Assembly: GCA_942490895.1 (NCBI GenBank)
Contig: CALNZC010000052.1
Span: 434,001 to 498,000, forward strand
Reading direction: 5' to 3'
Source of the DNA: JAGNXB01 sp942490895
Lineage (GTDB): Bacteria; Bacteroidota; Bacteroidia; Chitinophagales; Saprospiraceae
DNA: 64,000 bases
The first letter of the stretch is position 1. The number at the start of each line of letters is the position of its first letter. A program made the translations under genes and the position numbers. Below, in pieces: positions 35,749 through 44,906 of this stretch. Below the pieces are notes generated by a model, which saw only the letters and a list, made by a program, of their open reading frames with translations, was not told the origin of the DNA and searched no databases.

Positions 35749-37140
35749 ATGCAGAGAATCACCACACTCCTATTTGTTTGCCTGATCGCTTCCAATTTCC
35801 TAGCTGCTCAAACGGAGCCAGCCAATTTGCTCGGTCGTTGGTTTGAAGACACACTTGTTGGCTCGTCGGCCTACAACAACACGTATAATGAGGTCTGGGG
35901 CCTTGCTGCTGATGGTCGTGAATACGCCATCATCGGCTCCACAGCTGGCACTCATTTCATCGAGGTAACTGACCCCACCCAGCCAGAAGAACGATTCTTC
36001 TTTCCAGGCAAAGCCACAGGCAAGTCCATCATTCACCGGGATTACGAGACCTACCAGGGGTATATCTATGCGGTCTGCGATGAAGGGCAAAGTTCCCTAC
36101 AGATCATTGACATTCGCCAGATGCCGGATACAGCATTCATCGTTTATGATGACAATGCTCTACTCAGCCGTACACACAATATTGAAATCGACACGGTCAA
36201 AGGCATGTTATACACCTTCGCTACTGGTGGTGGTTCAACCAGTTACTCTGCTCTGCGGGTCTATGACCTGGCCGATCCGATCAATCCGGTTTTTATTGGA
36301 TCGTACAATGTATTCGGAGATATCATAGCTGGCCATGTTCATGATGGCTATATTCGGAATGGCCTTGCCTATCTGAACTGTGGATATGATGGTATGGCCA
36401 TTGTAGACTTTACCGATCCCGCCAATCCCGTGGCTTTGGGGAGCCTGGCGGACTATCCTTTCAAGGGATATAATCATTCGGGGTGGGGAGATGAGACCGG
36501 TCAGTACTATTACCTGGCAGATGAGAATCATGCCAAGCCGATCAAGACTCTGGATGTATCCGACCCATCGAATATCAAAGTCCTGGGCACATTTGATGCC
36601 GAGGTCCCAAATCCAACCAGTATTCCCCACAACCAACTGGTTCGAGGTGACTTTCTCTACGTTTCCTATTACTATGATGGTCTGGTGGTCTTTGATATTT
36701 CCGATCCGGAAAATCCTTTCCCTGCTTATTCCTATGATACCAGTAATGAACCCAATGCTTCAAGCTATAAGGGGGCATGGGGCGTATACCCTTATCTCCC
36801 ATCCGGGAATATTCTGGTTTCCGATATGCAGGAGGGCTTGTTTGTGTTTGAAAAGATCGATCCGGCTATCACCTCTGTCCACACGCCCTTTGCGGATCCG
36901 GCTTTGATGTCGATTTTCCCGAATCCGGCAACGTCCACCCTTTATCTGGAGGCGGCTCCCGGGTTGGAATGGGGTGATGTTCAACTGTTGGATATTACCG
37001 GTCGGCAGGCCGGTCACTGGACTGGACAAGTCCACCAAATCGAGCTGCCTGCCATGTTGAATGAAGGGATGTATTTCCTTCACATGAAGACATCAGAAGG
37101 CCTGTTGATCAAACGTATTCACATTCATGGTGAACGGTAG
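35749..37140 (+). CDS. Choice-of-anchor B family protein with T9SS sorting domain
   Basis: A 463-residue exported protein with a signal peptide (ITTLLFVCLIASNFLAAQ). The body has LVIVD-type beta-propeller repeats, for example SLQIIDIRQMPDTAF, AYLNCGYDGMAIVDFTDPAN and DGLVVFDISDPENP, characteristic of the choice-of-anchor B family. The histidine-containing THNIEID and YNHSGWGDE segments are also typical. A T9SS type A domain ends the protein (SIFPNPATSTLYLEAAPG, then QLLDITGRQAGHW). The propeller is probably displayed at the surface or released. The stop lies inside the next gene's first codons (14-base overlap). Confidence 0.88.
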   Translation: MQRITTLLFVCLIASNFLAAQTEPANLLGRWFEDTLVGSSAYNNTYNEVWGLAADGREYAIIGSTAGTHFIEVTDPTQPEERFFFPGKATGKSIIHRDYETYQGYIYAVCDEGQSSLQIIDIRQMPDTAFIVYDDNALLSRTHNIEIDTVKGMLYTFATGGGSTSYSALRVYDLADPINPVFIGSYNVFGDIIAGHVHDGYIRNGLAYLNCGYDGMAIVDFTDPANPVALGSLADYPFKGYNHSGWGDETGQYYYLADENHAKPIKTLDVSDPSNIKVLGTFDAEVPNPTSIPHNQLVRGDFLYVSYYYDGLVVFDISDPENPFPAYSYDTSNEPNASSYKGAWGVYPYLPSGNILVSDMQEGLFVFEKIDPAITSVHTPFADPALMSIFPNPATSTLYLEAAPGLEWGDVQLLDITGRQAGHWTGQVHQIELPAMLNEGMYFLHMKTSEGLLIKRIHIHGER

Positions 37141-39094
37141 TTCCGTCTTTGTTCGCTCTTGCACTGTATTTCTGATCTGGCTGTGGTTCTGTGTCGGATC
37201 TGACGCACAAATCCTTCCAACCAAGGCAGTCAATCCCGAAGGGCCGCAATCTGACAGTGCCCGAGTCAGACAACCTGTCCGTGACTCGATTGTCTCTCGG
37301 GAGATCATTGCTTACTCTGCGTTCCGGCCCTGGCAAAAAAAGCTTCAGCCTGAAGAGGAACTCCCGCAATGGCACAGCTTTGATCCACTGGACAAGCAGT
37401 CTGATCAGCGTGAATATGCCCGTCTTCACAATGTGGGAACTGCCGCGATTCCATTACAACCAAGCCGACGGACATCGATCGGTTTTGATGCAGGTTTTCA
37501 CGCCTACGATCCCTATCTGCTCTCTGCGGACAGCATTGTCTTTTTAACTGCCCCTCTGGCCTATACCGATGTCTCCTATTCGCAGGGACCGACTTCGGAA
37601 GATGGGATCTTCACGGGAACTCTGGCTCGACGCTTCGGCAAGGGCACTGATTTTCGGATCGACGCTCTGCGTATTTACAATTTCGGGGCGTACAGTCATT
37701 TGGCAAACCATCATTCTTCTCTCCGACTGGGTATTCGCTACCTCAACCCATCCGGGAAGTATGGCCTGACTCTCCTCCATGGAAATCACATTATCGACCA
37801 GGAAGAAAACGGGGGAATTCGAACCGATACCTTGTACGGAACCGATAACTATGAAGCGGAGATCAATATTCCCATTTTCCTGACCACAGCGGAGACCCGT
37901 CATCGGATCACAGATTATCAGGTCGCCCAGGCCTATGCGGTCGCGGGTAAGGTCGATCACGACAGCTTGGGTCGATTGGTCTTTTTCCACCGGTTGCGCT
38001 GGCAGGATCGGTCTTATAAGTTCAGTGATGCGAATCCCGCCGCAGACTCCCTTTATTATGGGAATTTTCAAACGGATCAGCGCGGAATCCGTCAGTTTAC
38101 CACCTGGAGCACCCTCAGCAATACGGGTGAGGTCCTGGCTTCCTGGCGATCTGCCGGGGGGACATCCATCAGCTTTCAGGGCGGGCTCGAACATCGGTAT
38201 CACCAATGGAACAATGAAGTCAATCAAAGCGCTGTCAACAATGTTCTCCTCCTGGGTGAGCTGAATATGCGGTGGCGTGAACAGCTGGACATCAGGGGGC
38301 GTACCCAGATCGATCTTGGAGATCAGGTTGGCTCCTGGTTAGTCGAAGGAGGCATTGGTCTTCAGACCGAACGATTAGGTGACCTGAAGGCCGGTATTTT
38401 GTTCAGTCAGCGATTCCCGGATCTGGTCCAGGAGCAGCTGGTGATCAGCCAACGGATGGTCTACAAGCAGGATTGGCTCAAGCCACAACAGCAAAGCCTG
38501 TTTGGCAGCCTGCGCATCAAACCCATCGGATTTGCGGCAGGAGTCCATCTGGGACTACTGACGAATACTATCATCACTACGGCGGCTGGACTTCCAGAAC
38601 AAGTGACCGAAACCGTCGCTGTCAACCAGATCTGGATCAAACATCATTTGAAGGTGTGGCATCTGCATCTGGACAATAAGGTCAGTTATCAAAACAGCAG
38701 TGATGACCGCATCCGCTATCCGGAATGGGTCACGCGTCATCAATTGTACTACGATGGAAGATGGTTCAAGCAGACCTTGCGTACACAGATCGGGCTTGAA
38801 GCCCGGATGATCTCTCCCTGGACTCCGTACGGCTATCAACCTGTTTCCGGACAATTCACCCTCCAGGATCAAACCAAAGAAGATTGGTATCCACAGATCG
38901 ATGGCTATTTCTCCATGGAGCGCCTGGGCTTCCGTGCGTATCTGCAATTTGAAAACATTGGCAGAGCCATTTTTGGATGGAAGGGGATTGCTACGAATGG
39001 GGCGGAAATCCCCAAGCAGTTCAGTACGGTATCTGGATACCCGCAACCAGAGATGTGGATGCGTTGGGGTGTGGCTTTTCGATTTAGAGGGTGA
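37127..39094 (+). CDS. Putative porin (Bacteroidota-type)
   Basis: A 655-residue outer membrane protein. An N-terminal signal (SCTVFLIWLWFCVGSDAQ) precedes a ~70-residue linker, then beta strands to the end, closing with MWMRWGVAFRFRG. The pattern matches the 'putative porin' family of Bacteroidota: a short DPYLLSADS-type motif before the barrel, and long loops. The ATG overlaps the previous stop by 14 bases, so the two are probably translated together from one mRNA. The cargo is unknown. Confidence 0.78.
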   Translation: MVNGSSVFVRSCTVFLIWLWFCVGSDAQILPTKAVNPEGPQSDSARVRQPVRDSIVSREIIAYSAFRPWQKKLQPEEELPQWHSFDPLDKQSDQREYARLHNVGTAAIPLQPSRRTSIGFDAGFHAYDPYLLSADSIVFLTAPLAYTDVSYSQGPTSEDGIFTGTLARRFGKGTDFRIDALRIYNFGAYSHLANHHSSLRLGIRYLNPSGKYGLTLLHGNHIIDQEENGGIRTDTLYGTDNYEAEINIPIFLTTAETRHRITDYQVAQAYAVAGKVDHDSLGRLVFFHRLRWQDRSYKFSDANPAADSLYYGNFQTDQRGIRQFTTWSTLSNTGEVLASWRSAGGTSISFQGGLEHRYHQWNNEVNQSAVNNVLLLGELNMRWREQLDIRGRTQIDLGDQVGSWLVEGGIGLQTERLGDLKAGILFSQRFPDLVQEQLVISQRMVYKQDWLKPQQQSLFGSLRIKPIGFAAGVHLGLLTNTIITTAAGLPEQVTETVAVNQIWIKHHLKVWHLHLDNKVSYQNSSDDRIRYPEWVTRHQLYYDGRWFKQTLRTQIGLEARMISPWTPYGYQPVSGQFTLQDQTKEDWYPQIDGYFSMERLGFRAYLQFENIGRAIFGWKGIATNGAEIPKQFSTVSGYPQPEMWMRWGVAFRFRG

Positions 39095-39429
39095 TGGAGG
39101 ATATGAGGTGGGAGGTTTTGAGTTGGGGGGTATTGCGTTATTTCGAAGTGCTGGTCGATAGTGTCAGTTGGTCACAGATAGCTTCAGCCGTCATCTGCGT
39201 TTACATTTCTGAAGCAGATAGTTTCCCCTTAAGGGATATTTCCCTTTGCCGTGGGTGAATTGAGGTGGTAATGAGAAAAAATCAAGACTGTTTACCTGAC
39301 TCAGCGGGAGAACGGCACACAGCGGGAGCATGGGATTCGGAGGCCTGATCACCTTCTGGTGAACCTCCCTCTCGAATTCGGGTTTTATCTATAGAGTTTC
39401 CGATCTTAGCACAACTCAAATCACTGAAT
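39095..39429. other. Intergenic region before the Crp/Fnr gene
   Basis: 335 bases without a gene. A CCCTTAAGGG palindrome lies near 39230. The rest is unremarkable and should hold the Crp/Fnr promoter, but no TAnnTTTG box is clear. Confidence 0.5.
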
Positions 39430-40092
39430 ATGCAGCCTCCTACTCCGTCCTTGCGCGATACGATGATCCCTGAGATTCGCCAGGCCTTTTCATCACTCAA
39501 CGATCAACTTCTGCTTCAGGAGTTGGCCAATCAGGGGCGATGCATGAAGTTCAAGGCCGGTGAGATCATTATGGATTACGGTGAATATATCCGGATGGTG
39601 CCGCTGGTGCTTGAGGGGTCGATCAAGGTGATGCGGGAAAACGAGGAGGGCGAAGAATTGTTCTTGTACTATCTGAATTCCGGAGAGTCTTGCTCGATGT
39701 CATTTTCCTGCTGCATGGCGGATAAGCGGAGTTCCGTTCGGGCCATTGCTGAAGAGGATACACGTATTCTGGGAATCCCTGTCCGGTATGTGGATGAGTG
39801 GATCAGCAAGTATCCAGTGTGGAAGAATTTTGTCATGCGATCGTATGATCAACGCATGATGGAATTGGTCAACACCATCGACACGATTGCTTTTAAACGA
39901 ATGGATGAACGGCTGTGGGAATATCTTGAACAGAAAGCCTTCACCCACGATTCTAAAGAAATCCAGACCACCCACCAGCAGATCGCCTGGGATCTGCATG
40001 CTTCACGAGAGGCTATTTCCCGACTCTTGAAGCAATTGGAAAAAATGGGGAAGCTCACCCTCGGACGCAATAAGATCACTTTAACCGAGTAG
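39430..40092 (+). CDS. Crp/Fnr family transcriptional regulator
   Basis: A 220-residue regulator. Residues 20-130 form a cyclic-nucleotide-binding-like domain (FKAGEIIMDYGEYIRMVPLV), and the C-terminus has a winged helix with the recognition segment THQQIAWDLHASREAISRLL. The effector pocket has a cysteine group (C88, C94, C95 in SGESCSMSFSCC) that recurs in a Bacteroidota subgroup of Crp/Fnr proteins and is not the Fnr iron-sulfur motif. The gene is followed by a response regulator/kinase pair after 97 bases, on the same strand. The ligand is unknown. Confidence 0.88.
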   Translation: MQPPTPSLRDTMIPEIRQAFSSLNDQLLLQELANQGRCMKFKAGEIIMDYGEYIRMVPLVLEGSIKVMRENEEGEELFLYYLNSGESCSMSFSCCMADKRSSVRAIAEEDTRILGIPVRYVDEWISKYPVWKNFVMRSYDQRMMELVNTIDTIAFKRMDERLWEYLEQKAFTHDSKEIQTTHQQIAWDLHASREAISRLLKQLEKMGKLTLGRNKITLTE

Positions 40093-40189
40093 GGGCAGGA
40101 CGGTCAAATTGTCCAACTTTAATGGCATTCTAATCGTCCCAGTAAAACCAAAGGTTCCTTCTCGTTTGTTGTGGAGTAAACCAGGAAAC

Positions 40190-40876
40190 ATGCACATTCT
40201 AATCGTTGAAGATGAGCCGGGGGTTGCCTCATTTGTAGCCCGTGGGTTGACCGAAGCAGGTCATCAACCGGATATCGCTGCCACGGGTGAATTGGGGCTC
40301 AATAAAGCGTTAGAAGGATCACATGATGCCTTGATTCTTGATCTGATCCTACCCGGTATCACCGGACTAGAAGTCTGCCGCCGATATCGCGAGGAAAAGG
40401 GATTTGACACACCCATTTTAATGCTGACCGCCCTGGGCAGTACAGAAGACATCGTTGCCGGATTGCATGTCGGAGCCGATGATTACCTCGTCAAGCCTTT
40501 TAAATTCAAGGAATTGCTCGCCCGGATCGAGGCGTTAACCCGAGGTCGTGTTCGTCAGGCTAATACTGAAAAGCTTGTCGCTGCTGATCTGGAGATCGAC
40601 ATGTATCGTCGAATGGTCAGTCGGGCGGGACAACCCATACGACTGACCGCTCGCGAATATGACCTGTTGGTTTATTTACTGAAGAATAAAGACCGGGTGG
40701 TCAGCCGTGAAGCTATTCTGGCAGCAGTCTGGAATATGGATTGGGATGTCGAAACCAATGTAGTGGATGTCTACATTAACTATCTGCGCAATAAGATCGA
40801 CAAGCCATTTGAACAGCGACTCATTAAAACAATGATCGGCATGGGCTATGTCCTCACAGAAGAAAATATGGCATGA
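40190..40876 (+). CDS. OmpR-family response regulator
   Basis: A 228-residue regulator. I chose the ATG at 40190 because HILIVEDEPG should be the N-terminus. The receiver domain has the phosphoacceptor D51 in LILDLILPG and K102 in DDYLVKPF. The winged-helix DNA-binding domain contains LTAREYDLLVYLLKN and DVYINYLRNKIDK. It is co-translated with its histidine kinase (ATGA overlap at 40873). The target genes are unknown. Confidence 0.93.
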   Translation: MHILIVEDEPGVASFVARGLTEAGHQPDIAATGELGLNKALEGSHDALILDLILPGITGLEVCRRYREEKGFDTPILMLTALGSTEDIVAGLHVGADDYLVKPFKFKELLARIEALTRGRVRQANTEKLVAADLEIDMYRRMVSRAGQPIRLTAREYDLLVYLLKNKDRVVSREAILAAVWNMDWDVETNVVDVYINYLRNKIDKPFEQRLIKTMIGMGYVLTEENMA

Positions 40877-42225
40877 AAATTCGCCATCGGCTGACGTTGC
40901 TTTTTACCATATCTGTCGCGGGAGTGATGCTCCTGCTTTACTTTTTTATCTTTTATTATTCCAGGGATTTCCATCGTCGTGAATTTTTTGACCGGTTGTC
41001 CCAGCGTGTCGACCTCACCGAAAAATTCTTTCTTGAAGAATCCAGGTTGCCTCCCCAATTGGCCCGGCAGGTGCGGGAACAATTTCTGCTTAAACTGTCG
41101 GATGAAAAAGAGTGGCTGTTGACTCCGGATGGAGTCCTACCTGATTCGTTAGCACCCTTTCTCACTTCTGGAATACTGGACCTTTTGCCAGGTCAGGAAA
41201 TTCAGTTCATTGATCAACGACGCCAGGGCCTGGCGCGGATTTATGAATTGGATGGACGACATCATTTGATTGTGGTGACAGCTGTGGATGAATTTGGCCA
41301 CACCAAGTTGGCCAACCTCCAGCGTATTCTGATGTATTCACTGCCATTCAGTTTGGTCCTGGTCGGACTGATCGGTTGGTTTGCCACTCGCCGGGCGCTG
41401 ATGCCGCTTGACCGAAATATTACCCGGACCCGAGAAATTACCGCATCCAATTTGGGTACTCGATTGGAATTACCCAAACAGCGAGATGAGATCCATGACT
41501 TCTCAGCGATCATCAATGATCTGCTGGACCGGTTGCAGAGTGCATTTGAGTTCCAAAAGAAATTTATCAGCAACGCCAGCCATGAGATTCGAAACCCGCT
41601 AACGGTGATCGCAGGTGAGGCCGAGATCGCTCTTTCTGCAGAACGCCCTGCAGCGGAATACCGGCAATCACTGGAGACCATCGCACAGGAAGCCGAGCGT
41701 TTGCATCAACTGGTGAACAGCTTGCTTTCTCTTGCCCGAACCGGAGGAGAAGGAGTGCTTCCAGAAAGAGAAGACATTCCCTTGCCCGAACTGATCCTTG
41801 AAATCCAAGAAGGGGTCAGTAAAAAACACGATCCGTCAAACATTAAATGGCCAGACCTTTCGGATGACACTCTACCTGAATCGATATTTTGCAATCGCAT
41901 GTTATTTCGATCTGCCCTGGTCAACCTGATCGACAATGCCTGCAAATATGACCTGTCCAAAACCATATCTGTAGACATCCGGTATGACGAAGGCCTATGG
42001 ACGTTTGAGGTTACAGATCAAGGTGTTGGGATCCCTGAATCAGAGCTGCATCTTGTGACCGAACCCATGTACCGCGCAACCAACGCAAGGCCCTTTCCCG
42101 GGCAAGGATTGGGATTGGCCATGGTGGACAGAATAATCCGTTGGCATGCCGGCAGTTTACATATTCAATCCACACCCCAACAAGGCACAATAGCGCGGAT
42201 CACACTCCCCATCCTCAAAAATTGA
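40873..42225 (+). CDS. Sensor histidine kinase
   Basis: A 450-residue membrane kinase paired with the OmpR-type regulator. TM1 covers about residues 8-29 and TM2 about 152-171, with a ~120-residue periplasmic sensor between them. HAMP follows, then the HisKA motif FISNASHEIRNPLTVIAGEA with the phosphorylated H237. The ATPase domain has the N box LIDNACKYD, the G1 box DQGVGIPE and the G2 box GQGLGLAMV. The architecture resembles CusS/QseC-like kinases, but the signal is unknown. Confidence 0.93.
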   Translation: MKIRHRLTLLFTISVAGVMLLLYFFIFYYSRDFHRREFFDRLSQRVDLTEKFFLEESRLPPQLARQVREQFLLKLSDEKEWLLTPDGVLPDSLAPFLTSGILDLLPGQEIQFIDQRRQGLARIYELDGRHHLIVVTAVDEFGHTKLANLQRILMYSLPFSLVLVGLIGWFATRRALMPLDRNITRTREITASNLGTRLELPKQRDEIHDFSAIINDLLDRLQSAFEFQKKFISNASHEIRNPLTVIAGEAEIALSAERPAAEYRQSLETIAQEAERLHQLVNSLLSLARTGGEGVLPEREDIPLPELILEIQEGVSKKHDPSNIKWPDLSDDTLPESIFCNRMLFRSALVNLIDNACKYDLSKTISVDIRYDEGLWTFEVTDQGVGIPESELHLVTEPMYRATNARPFPGQGLGLAMVDRIIRWHAGSLHIQSTPQQGTIARITLPILKN

Positions 42226-42301
42226 CAAGCAGGGGTCAGTTGGTGTTTTCTGTTGCAATGCATAGATCAGCCCTCCGTTCCAATAGAAACGGAATTCGAT
42301 T

Positions 42302-43765
42302 TTGCACCCCGAGCTACCAGATCGCTTTTTCAATCTTTCGACCCCAAATCGAACGGAGCTATCTGTCAACCGTATTGAAAAAGATGCTTTTCCAATTCTT
42401 TGTCTGGGCATTCTGATTTATTCGACCATGTTGATCATGGCTATTATCTTTTACAAGGAAAGGACTGTATTTGTAGATATCGCATTCCACCTTTTCAGTC
42501 TAATCACGACGGAGACCTGGGCCATTCAGAATTTTCGGTTTGGCGCCATCCTGACACAGGCTCTCCCCCTGCTGGGAATCAAACTTGGTCTTTCGTTAAA
42601 GACTCTAGCCATCCTCTATTCCATTTCATTTCCGCTCCTCTATCTGGGCGTATTTCTAATGATCACTCGGTACTTACATCAACACAGACTCGGTCTTTTA
42701 TTACTGGGTTATAATTTGATCATGGTAACGGATACCTTCTATTGGATTCAAAGTGAATTATCCCAAGGCATCGCCTTATTAATCCTCTATTTTGCCAGTT
42801 TGTTTTGGGTAGATCAACACTCACAGAAACAAACTCACATTATCTGGACTATCATCCACCCCCTTTTCCTCTTTATGTTGGCTTTCTTTCACCCGCTGAT
42901 CCTGATTCCCTTTTCCTTTTTATGGATGTACTTCTGGCATATTGGTGCACTGAGTAGTCGACTACTACACCTTTCCGGAGCCAGCTTTATGGGTATGTAT
43001 TTCATCAAGTTCATATTTTTCAAGACACCATATGACCAGGGTTCAATCGCCGCACTGAAAAATTGGAAGGACTATTTTCCCCGGTTTGACGAAATCCCCA
43101 GCATGCAGGTTTTTGCCCTGGATCTGTTCCAGGACTATTATTTACTTGTGATCGGGGCTTTGGCTATCCTCGTATGGTGCCTGTATCATCGAAAGTGGAA
43201 GACACTACTCTTAACAATAGGCGGGTTTATTGGATATGCCACGCTCGTCAATGTTGCCTACCCAACAGATACCGTCAAATTCTATCGTGAAAACCTGCAA
43301 TTACCCCTGGCTCTATTCATTCTGGCTCCTGTTATTTTCGAGATCTCTTCGACTATCCGTCCAAAGAAAATAGTTTACTTCTTTATGATCATCTCAATCA
43401 TCCGAATTGCACACATCCAACATACGCATTCCCTCTACACACAGCGATTGGAATGGATGCGAACATATATGACAGATGCAGGATTCACAGGTCAGTCAAA
43501 ACTCATAGTCGATAATGCCACGGTGCCGAAAGAAATATTGTTCATGACCTGGGCGACGTCATACGAGTTCTGGCTATTATCCACTTTAGAGACCGGAAAT
43601 ACAGCTTCGATCATCATGACCGATCGGCCTCAGGATGCAGAATGGGCTGCCGGGAAAGGAGATGTTTTTATCTCTCAATGGGGTGTCTTTTCCTATGCGG
43701 AACTCCCGGAACGATATTTCCATTTTCAAGACGGTTCACCCTATCGGATTATTCGCCCGGAATGA
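42302..43765 (+). CDS. Polytopic membrane protein, unknown family
   Basis: A 487-residue protein with about ten hydrophobic helices, beginning PILCLGILIYSTMLIMAIIF at about residue 31. The helix layout with a long soluble C-terminal part resembles C-type glycosyltransferases, but I see no conserved acidic motif near the first loop, so the function is unknown. The only usable start is TTG at 42302: the frame has a TAG just upstream, and the first ATG would cut the first helix. The stop overlaps an ATG in another frame that continues coding-like sequence. Base use is more AT-rich than in neighbours. Confidence 0.6.
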   Translation: MHPELPDRFFNLSTPNRTELSVNRIEKDAFPILCLGILIYSTMLIMAIIFYKERTVFVDIAFHLFSLITTETWAIQNFRFGAILTQALPLLGIKLGLSLKTLAILYSISFPLLYLGVFLMITRYLHQHRLGLLLLGYNLIMVTDTFYWIQSELSQGIALLILYFASLFWVDQHSQKQTHIIWTIIHPLFLFMLAFFHPLILIPFSFLWMYFWHIGALSSRLLHLSGASFMGMYFIKFIFFKTPYDQGSIAALKNWKDYFPRFDEIPSMQVFALDLFQDYYLLVIGALAILVWCLYHRKWKTLLLTIGGFIGYATLVNVAYPTDTVKFYRENLQLPLALFILAPVIFEISSTIRPKKIVYFFMIISIIRIAHIQHTHSLYTQRLEWMRTYMTDAGFTGQSKLIVDNATVPKEILFMTWATSYEFWLLSTLETGNTASIIMTDRPQDAEWAAGKGDVFISQWGVFSYAELPERYFHFQDGSPYRIIRPE

Positions 43766-43872
43766 TTTTTCCGGATTGTAGCCATTTTGTTGATCTGCTG
43801 AATCAGGATGGAATTCGCCGCATAGGGACCATAAAAAAATCGGAGGATGGAAACCACCTCTATTACCCTTGA
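43762..43872 (+). CDS. Small ORF or displaced C-terminus of the membrane protein
   Basis: A 36-codon frame with ATG overlapping the preceding stop (ATGA). It encodes a coding-like sequence including FVDLLNQDGIRRIG and ends NHLYYP. It has no known family. It is either a short translationally coupled gene or the true C-terminus of the membrane protein: one extra A before the ATG would join the frames without a break. Its 3' end overlaps the FkbM gene by 10 bases on the other strand. Confidence 0.35.
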   Translation: MIFPDCSHFVDLLNQDGIRRIGTIKKSEDGNHLYYP

Positions 43873-44831
43873 AACAGGTAGACCAGATTATCAGAAGTCA
43901 AACTTTTTGTCACTAGATATGCCTCAATATCCAGGGCAAGAACAGGTTGACCCTCCTGATCGATTGCGTGAGGTTGGTAGCCCAAACTGCGCAACAAGGC
44001 GTCGGCTTCCTGATGCCCACCGCCACTGGTGGCTACATCCAGATACTCCATGACGATGGGTGAATGAAAGGAGGCTAATGCTTCCATCCCTCCTTTGATC
44101 ACCCGGTTTTCTGCGCCCTCTACATCGATCTTGATCAGGTGAGGTTGAAATTCCGGAATAAGCTGATCAAAGGTTGTGGTTTGAATACGCACTTCTACCG
44201 GCGGATAGTCCGCATACCAATCCTCCTCCAGATAGGGTGTGATATCCAGGGAATTGTACTCTGAATAACGTACTGGAAAGGTATAGAAGGTCATTTCACC
44301 AATTTCCTCTGCAAGTGCGAGGGGCAAAGCCTTAGCACTTGCCATATGGCTCAAATTAGCCTCGAGGACGGCAAATGTCTGCGGTGTGGCCTCAATGGCC
44401 ATCACCTTCCCTTCTGGTCCGACCAGTCGAGCCGCCAGAGCAGAGAAGTACCCGTAATGTGCACCAATATCCAGGAATCGATGGCCTACGGAGAGGGTTT
44501 CGACCAGATAACGCGCGAGTCGAATCTCAGAGTCATGGCTTTTCCCCCCCAAGAGGTAAATATCCGTACCTGCTGGAAGGAGGACTTTCAATCGCTGATC
44601 GTAAAATGTTTTTCGGGTGATCGGCAAACCAATGCGGCACAATGGAAACACCAGGTATTGCCAGATCATGGCCAGCAGATACCGTCCCGGATGGTGGAGC
44701 AATCGTGTCCATTTTCCTGCTTTAGCCCGACGATCCAGGGCCCCTAACCTGCGGATCAATCTTTTTTTGAGCTGTGTTGTCTGAAGGCCTGTTTGATCAT
44801 CCATTTCGGCAGGAAAGATACAGGGTTTCAT
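43863..44831 (-). CDS. FkbM family methyltransferase
   Basis: A ~322-residue SAM-dependent methyltransferase. The SAM-binding motif is HRFLDIGAHYGYFSALAARL near residue 125, and the FkbM signature LIKIDVEGAENRVIKGG lies near 240. FkbM proteins methylate hydroxyl groups of sugars or other small molecules, often in surface polysaccharides. The first ~90 residues are basic with one hydrophobic stretch (YLLAMIWQYLVFPLC), so membrane association is possible. The start used is the ATG at 44831; a TTG upstream or the ATG at 44804 are alternatives. It converges with the polytopic membrane protein. Confidence 0.83.
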   Translation of the reverse strand: MKPCIFPAEMDDQTGLQTTQLKKRLIRRLGALDRRAKAGKWTRLLHHPGRYLLAMIWQYLVFPLCRIGLPITRKTFYDQRLKVLLPAGTDIYLLGGKSHDSEIRLARYLVETLSVGHRFLDIGAHYGYFSALAARLVGPEGKVMAIEATPQTFAVLEANLSHMASAKALPLALAEEIGEMTFYTFPVRYSEYNSLDITPYLEEDWYADYPPVEVRIQTTTFDQLIPEFQPHLIKIDVEGAENRVIKGGMEALASFHSPIVMEYLDVATSGGGHQEADALLRSLGYQPHAIDQEGQPVLALDIEAYLVTKSLTSDNLVYLFQG

Positions 44832-44865
44832 CAAGTTTGTAAAAGACAAGCCCCAATTCCCGAAC

Positions 44866-44873
44866 TATCTTTG
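44866..44873 (+). promoter_or_regulatory. -7 box upstream of the TonB-type receptor
   Basis: TATCTTTG matches TAnnTTTG, 33 bases before the receptor ATG. A TTTG at 44836-44839 lies 26 bases upstream, longer than the usual ~19 spacing. Confidence 0.45.
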
Positions 44874-44906
44874 CTGCGTTCCGTTCAACAGAGATAACTT
44901 CTATCC

